Source of the DNA: Aquisalimonas sp.
Lineage (GTDB): Bacteria; Pseudomonadota; Gammaproteobacteria; Nitrococcales; Aquisalimonadaceae
DNA length: 9,396 bases
Direction: 5' to 3'
NCBI GenBank assembly: GCA_007127625.1
Contig: SKYZ01000186.1
Coordinates: 1-9,396, forward strand
Shown here: piece by piece, positions 5,799 to 9,396 of the stretch
Numbering within the stretch: the first letter of the stretch is position 1
Layout of the letters: each line of letters opens with the position of its first letter
The notes under the pieces: model-generated
What the model was told of the DNA's origin: nothing
The model's database searches: none
What the model saw: only the letters and a program-made list of their open reading frames with translations
Program-made: the position numbers and the translations under genes

Positions 5799-7980
5799 CG
5801 TCGCGGGCAGCAGCGGGGGCATGAGCCGGAATCAGCCGCGCCAGCCCCCGACGCATCACCTGCACCAGCCCCGGCCGACCGCGCTCCCCGGCCAGCCGGG
5901 CCGCCTCGGCCCAGGGACAGCGCTGGAGCACACGGGCCACCAGGGCCGTCTGCTCATTGTTCTCCAGCCGAGCGCGGACCTCATGGCGGCTCAGCGCCCA
6001 GAGCACCACGCGATGGAGCCCGGTGAGAGAAGCCTCGAAGGCGCGCTGCCCCCTGGCGAAGCCCACAACGTCCAGCCAGTCCTCCACGTCCGGCGGCGGT
6101 ATGTCCAGATCGGCCAGCAGGGACAACACCAGTTCCGGCTCGACCACGGCCAGCGGGTCTGCGAGCTGCCCCGGAAAGTCCCGTGCCATGCGGGCCCGGC
6201 CCTGCTCCAGCAGACCTTCACCGGTGTCGCCGAGGCTCCGTGCAACCACTGCCGAATGGGTGCCGCTGGCGGCGTCACGACGCACACCCAGGCGCAGGGG
6301 GTAGCACCCGGAACGCTGCCAGAAGCGCAGCAGATCCGGCGTCGCCCCGAAACTGGCACCGACCAGGTGCATGCCCTCCGCCCGGGCATCCGCGGCCACC
6401 GTGTCCACAAGGGCGCTCCCCAGACCGCGACCCTGGCGCCGGGGATGAACGGCGATCCGCATGATCCGGGCGACGCGGGCGCAGGCGCCCTGCGGAAGCC
6501 CAACATGGGCCGCCAGGGACTGCGGCAGCAGATGCCCCCGCGGCCGTCGCTCCCCCGCCCAGATGGCGCGACTGGTTGCTTCAGCGAAACCGCCCTCGTT
6601 GGCCACCAGCGCCGTGCCCACCAGGTCCTGCCCCTGCCACAGGAGATAGACGCTCAGATTGGGGCCATCCAGCAGGTTGCGCAGGTCCAGCGGCCGGGTG
6701 CGGTAGTGCGCATGGACGAGTAATCCGAACAGTGCCCGCAGCAATTCCGGTTCGGCCAGCAGACGATCACGGTCAAGACGCTCGGCCCCTGGCGTCTCCG
6801 TTGCCGTGCCCTCGGTCAGACCCGGCAGGTCTGCGTCCAGGACCAGGGCGCGGAACACCAGCGCTTCCACCGGATCCCCTGATTGCCAGCGCACGGGCTC
6901 ATTCAGCGTGACGTACTGCCGACGCGGACTGCCCGCCTCCAGCAGACCCTGGAAACGCAGCGCGAAACCACGACCACTGCCCTCGTACCCGTGCACCGTG
7001 GTGGCGAAGACAATGCGGCTATGCTGCTGCAGCAGCCGTGCGAGCGTGTTCGCGGGCAATGCCGCGGCCTCGTCCACCAGCACCAGTGCCGGCGTTCCCC
7101 CCCCGGCGGCAATCTCGCCGGGGAGCAGGAACCGCAGCCGTGCCCCGTCGGGCGATACCACCTCGGTGCGCCCCGGAGTCACTGCCAGAAGGCGCGCGGC
7201 GTGGGCCAGCACCGGCACCACCGCAGACCGGCGCGGGCCGGTGACGACAATCACCCCCCCACGGTCGCGGAGCAGACGGCCGGCGGCGATCCCCAGGGCA
7301 GCCGATTTGCCGCGGCCGCGATCCGCGGTGAGAACGGTGGGGCGACGACGATGGCCCGTCGCCGTGCGCAGCACGGCGGCGACGGCGGTGGCCTGGTCGG
7401 TGGTGATGCAATCGGGATCCTCGGGGACGGACCGTTGGCAGGAGGGCCCCGGCAGGGGCTGCACGTCCGGTACCGCGTGCCCCTGCTCCAGCACCACCGT
7501 CCAGGGATCCGCGCTCAGGGTGGCGGCCAGCCAGGCCAGGAAACGCCTCCCCATGGCCTCGGGACCGTAACCGTCCACCGCCAGCCGCGCAGCCTGGGGG
7601 TCGGGGTGGGCGGGCCATTCCCCCAGCGGCGGCGTCAGCAACACCAGCAGACCGCCACCGCGTACCGTGCCTGCGCCGGCGCCCAGACCGTCCGGGTCAA
7701 GGCCGGCGTGGGCGTCCATCACCAGGGCATCCGACTCGGTGCCGAGATACCCGACCAGACCGCCGGACGGGCAGACCATGCTGCCTTCCGGCGCCGCCTC
7801 GCCGGCCCAGAGCACCCGACTCCGTTCAAGTCCCGCGGCATCCAGCATGGCGACAGCCTGGTCGCGCCCCCAGTCTGCCGCACCGGCGAGGACGACGGCA
7901 CGCCGCTGCCCGGCGCGCAGGGCGTCATCCCGCAGGTGCCGCGCCAGCGCCTCGAGGTCCGCGCGGCTGCCCGAGGTCAT
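5782..7980 (-). CDS. tmcA: tRNA(Met) cytidine acetyltransferase TmcA
   Basis: The 732-residue protein acetylates C34 in the anticodon of elongator tRNA-Met, using acetyl-CoA and ATP. Domain order matches E. coli TmcA (about 670 residues). An N-terminal region (about 1-190) is followed by the helicase-like ATPase with Walker A DRGRGKSA (220-227), Walker B LVLVDEAAALP (299-309) and GYEGSGRGFALRF (331-343). Next come AHYRTRPLDLRNLLD (424-438) and EGGFAEATSRAIWAGERRPRG (462-482, mostly conserved). The GNAT acetyl-CoA loop RIAVHPRRQGRGLGSAL (508-524), GASFGATPDLLRFWQRSG (541-558) and a C-terminal tRNA-binding tail complete it. The start ATG 7980 overlaps the upstream gene's stop (ATGA), with GGAGG 10 bases before it. 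An open extension to 8133 lacks family resemblance. It is the last gene of the - strand run, and its 3' end overlaps the convergent oxidoreductase gene by 17 bp. Confidence 0.97.
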   Translation of the reverse strand: MTSGSRADLEALARHLRDDALRAGQRRAVVLAGAADWGRDQAVAMLDAAGLERSRVLWAGEAAPEGSMVCPSGGLVGYLGTESDALVMDAHAGLDPDGLGAGAGTVRGGGLLVLLTPPLGEWPAHPDPQAARLAVDGYGPEAMGRRFLAWLAATLSADPWTVVLEQGHAVPDVQPLPGPSCQRSVPEDPDCITTDQATAVAAVLRTATGHRRRPTVLTADRGRGKSAALGIAAGRLLRDRGGVIVVTGPRRSAVVPVLAHAARLLAVTPGRTEVVSPDGARLRFLLPGEIAAGGGTPALVLVDEAAALPANTLARLLQQHSRIVFATTVHGYEGSGRGFALRFQGLLEAGSPRRQYVTLNEPVRWQSGDPVEALVFRALVLDADLPGLTEGTATETPGAERLDRDRLLAEPELLRALFGLLVHAHYRTRPLDLRNLLDGPNLSVYLLWQGQDLVGTALVANEGGFAEATSRAIWAGERRPRGHLLPQSLAAHVGLPQGACARVARIMRIAVHPRRQGRGLGSALVDTVAADARAEGMHLVGASFGATPDLLRFWQRSGCYPLRLGVRRDAASGTHSAVVARSLGDTGEGLLEQGRARMARDFPGQLADPLAVVEPELVLSLLADLDIPPPDVEDWLDVVGFARGQRAFEASLTGLHRVVLWALSRHEVRARLENNEQTALVARVLQRCPWAEAARLAGERGRPGLVQVMRRGLARLIPAHAPAAARDVIPDR

Positions 7981-8228
7981 GCCGTTGCCGCCTCCAGGGC
8001 CGTGAGCCGCGCGAAGGCATCTCCACTGGTGGTGCCACACAGGTCGGGCGTGGCCTGGAACGCCTCGCACACGGTCGGTCGCCCGGGTTGCCCGAATAGC
8101 CCGCAGCGCCGGTCGGCCGTGAGGTGAATGCATGGCACCCCGGCCGGCTTACCGTTGGGCATCCCGGGGAGTGGTGTGGAGATGGAGGGAGCGACGCAGC
8201 AGGCGCCACAGCCGATACGGCAGTCCAT
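7977..8228 (-). CDS. YkgJ-family cysteine-cluster protein
   Basis: This small 83-residue cytoplasmic protein has eight cysteines, at 3, 7, 10, 11, 33, 42, 54 and 64. The start CRIGCGACCVAP, then GMPNGKPAGVPC, CGLFGQPGRPTVC and a final Cys, is the YkgJ/zinc- or iron-chelating cysteine-cluster (CxBxCxxCC-type) pattern in its short form. The family is thought to bind a metal or Fe-S centre; its biochemical role is not established. The gene starts 3 bp after the lipoprotein gene's stop and ends in an ATGA overlap with tmcA, so it is almost certainly in the same operon. GAGG lies 7 bases before the ATG. The tight link to tmcA makes a role around tRNA modification or metal supply possible, but that is only contextual. 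Confidence 0.9.
   Translation of the reverse strand: MDCRIGCGACCVAPSISTPLPGMPNGKPAGVPCIHLTADRRCGLFGQPGRPTVCEAFQATPDLCGTTSGDAFARLTALEAATA
7991..7995 (-). promoter_or_regulatory. Ribosome-binding site fixing the tmcA start
   Basis: On the - strand GGAGG lies 10 bases before ATG 7980, inside the last codons of the cysteine-cluster gene. It supports this start over the in-frame ATG at 8133 and suggests translational coupling through the ATGA overlap. Confidence 0.6.
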
Positions 8229-8231
8229 GAA

Positions 8232-8933
8232 TCAGCCTCGCTGGTGATCGTTGTCCAGGAAGCGGCCACAGCCCTCCAGCAGCCGATCGTCCACGATCAG
8301 GCGGACTGTCTCCAGTCCAGAATCGGGCTCACCGCACTCGCCGCCGACAGGCTCCAGGCGCAGATCCGTGCCGTTCCCGCTCACCTCCAGCGGCTCCTCC
8401 CCCGTCCAGCGGACGTCCTCGACCCGCACGGGCTCGGAGCGCTCACGGTGGCGCAAGGCCAGGGTCCGGTCCCGCAATTCCAGCTCCCAGGATCGATCAA
8501 GCGCCTCGGCGCGATAATTGACCCCGCGAAGCCGGGCCTCTTCCCAGACCGCGGCCTTCGGCGTCTCACCACAGCGCACCCGCTGCTGGTCGGGCAGTGT
8601 CAGTACGGCGTCGGAACCGCTGACGCTCCAGTGCAGGTCATCACCTGCATAGGCATACTCGGCATCATTGTCCACGCGACCCAGAGTGATGCGCTCCCCC
8701 ACACGGTGCAGCCGAACCGCCTCACGTCCCAGGCCCTCCACGACGACACGCTCGCCGTCGACACAGTCGTAGACATTGACGATGACGCCCGGCGCCGGCG
8801 GTGACGGTTCCGTGGGCGGCCCCTGATCCGGCAGCGCCTCGCCCTCGCCGTCCCGGGCGCAGCCCGCGGAGACCAGCAGCACCAGCCCCAATGCGCCCAG
8901 CTTCCACAGACCTCTTTCCCTGCTCCCGTACAT
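8232..8933 (-). CDS. Outer-membrane lipoprotein with MliC-like domain and a second C-terminal domain
   Basis: The 233-residue protein begins with a lipoprotein signal (charged YGSRERGLWK, hydrophobic stretch, LVSAGC 20-25, lipidated Cys25). Ala follows the Cys, which favours the outer membrane. A Pro/Glu-rich linker (about 30-50) leads to a domain at about 52-121 resembling MliC, the membrane-bound inhibitor of C-type lysozyme: YDC (55-57), LGRVDNDAEYAYAGDDLHW (84-102, partial match), a SDAVLTL strand and a closing Cys121, probably disulfide-bonded to Cys57. The inhibitory SxSG loop and WxKG lysine of typical MliC are not visible. Residues about 130-226 (SWELEL, then Cys200 and GCGR 221-224) resemble the COG3650-type domain, a weaker call. 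The start ATG 8933 fits the signal peptide and a strong purine tract; an upstream extension overlaps trmO. It lies 37 bp after trmO. Confidence 0.8.
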   Translation of the reverse strand: MYGSRERGLWKLGALGLVLLVSAGCARDGEGEALPDQGPPTEPSPPAPGVIVNVYDCVDGERVVVEGLGREAVRLHRVGERITLGRVDNDAEYAYAGDDLHWSVSGSDAVLTLPDQQRVRCGETPKAAVWEEARLRGVNYRAEALDRSWELELRDRTLALRHRERSEPVRVEDVRWTGEEPLEVSGNGTDLRLEPVGGECGEPDSGLETVRLIVDDRLLEGCGRFLDNDHQRG

Positions 8934-8941
8934 GTGGCAAT

Positions 8942-8949
8942 CCTCTCCT
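8942..8949 (-). promoter_or_regulatory. Ribosome-binding site fixing the lipoprotein gene start
   Basis: On the - strand AGGAGAGG lies 8 bases before ATG 8933. The first residues after this ATG form a proper lipoprotein signal, so this start is preferred over in-frame upstream ATGs that run into trmO. Confidence 0.65.
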
Positions 8950-8970
8950 GCTTCCAGACTTCCTGAAAGG

Positions 8971-9396
8971 TCACTCACCCGTCGGCGGCGACTCGATGGC
9001 CAGCACCCGTGCCACCCGACCGTCCACCCGGAAGCGTACGTTCCAGTCACCGATGCGCACACCGTAACTGCCGCCGTCTCCGCTGTGTCGACGATAGGCC
9101 GGTCGCGGGTCCAGGGCCAGGGTCTCCTCCGCCAGTGCCCGCCATTGCGCATCATCCAGCGCCGGAGCTGCGGCCAGGACCTCATCGAAGGCGACATCCA
9201 GCACGGCCGCCGGCCGCTGGAAGGCCGGGTCGCCGCTGGCCTCGGGCAGGCAGTCGCTATAGGGCAGGTACGGCTTGATATCCAGCACGGGGGTGCCGTC
9301 CACCAGGTCGTGGTTGCGGATCCGGAGGCCGCGCCAGTCCCCCCCGGTGACCACGGCCTCCAGGGTCACCACGGACAGGCCGATGGGGTTGGGCCG
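8971..9396 (-). CDS. trmO: tRNA t6A37 N6-methyltransferase TrmO (TsaA/YaeB family), C-terminal part, 5' end outside window
   Basis: The frame is open to the window edge and 141 C-terminal residues are visible. They begin with RPNPIGLSVVTL and continue to GLRIRNHDLVDGTPVLDIKPYLPYSD, both diagnostic of the UPF0066/TsaA fold. TrmO uses S-adenosylmethionine to methylate t6A at position 37 of tRNA-Thr (GGU), giving m6t6A. After the barrel domain comes the shorter C-terminal region (from about residue 55 of the visible part), containing YGVRIGDWNVRFRV and ending in ESPPTGE. Full-length TrmO is about 235 residues, so roughly 95 are missing upstream. It heads the visible - strand run and is followed after 37 bp by the lipoprotein gene. 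Confidence 0.93.
   Translation of the reverse strand, partial: RPNPIGLSVVTLEAVVTGGDWRGLRIRNHDLVDGTPVLDIKPYLPYSDCLPEASGDPAFQRPAAVLDVAFDEVLAAAPALDDAQWRALAEETLALDPRPAYRRHSGDGGSYGVRIGDWNVRFRVDGRVARVLAIESPPTGE

Noticed and set aside
4464..5822. 452-codon - strand frame opposite the oxidoreductase gene
   Set aside because: Antisense to a well-supported gene; no motif, and Arg/Pro-rich composition.
5656..8127. Two long + strand frames (355 and 414 codons) opposite tmcA
   Set aside because: They mirror tmcA codons; the translations show no domains and no fitting ribosome-binding site.
7981..8133. Upstream extension of tmcA by 51 codons
   Set aside because: It overlaps most of the cysteine-cluster gene, has no similarity to TmcA N-termini, and a better start with GGAGG exists at 7980.

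Overview
The window is GC-rich, densely coded chromosomal DNA. It reads as a gammaproteobacterium, most plausibly from the Ectothiorhodospiraceae/Chromatiales side. That placement is inference from high GC3 and from gene content: TmcA of the Gammaproteobacteria type, TrmO, ChaN-like, YkgJ-like and a two-half YeeE/YedE sulfur transporter. No rRNA, tRNA, CRISPR array, insertion sequence or phage gene was seen. I judge this an ordinary core or semi-core region and did not find a clear undescribed system; the noteworthy points are domain architectures and altered active sites.

Left part, + strand (1-2773): the 3' end of an MFS transporter gene overlaps by ATGA with a flavin-dependent LLM-class (MsnO8/YhbW-like) monooxygenase gene. 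A 146-bp gap with hairpins and the most AT-rich stretch of the window follows. Then comes a 406-residue YeeE/YedE-type membrane protein, likely for thiosulfate or another reduced sulfur species.

Middle (2812-5798): a - strand gene for a secreted ChaN-like protein with a C-terminal PDZ domain converges on the transporter. It diverges, across a 97-bp promoter gap, from a + strand pair. The pair encodes a HAD-family type II dehalogenase-like hydrolase and a zinc-free MDR NADPH:quinone oxidoreductase.

Right part, - strand (5782-9396): a compact four-gene run, transcribed right to left. It holds trmO (5' end outside the window), a MliC-like lipoprotein with a second C-terminal domain, a YkgJ-type cysteine-cluster protein and tmcA. 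The last three are almost gapless (3-bp gap, then an ATGA overlap), which suggests one operon. Two of its members modify tRNA anticodon loops: TrmO makes m6t6A37 and TmcA makes ac4C34. The tmcA 3' end overlaps the convergent oxidoreductase 3' end by 17 bp.
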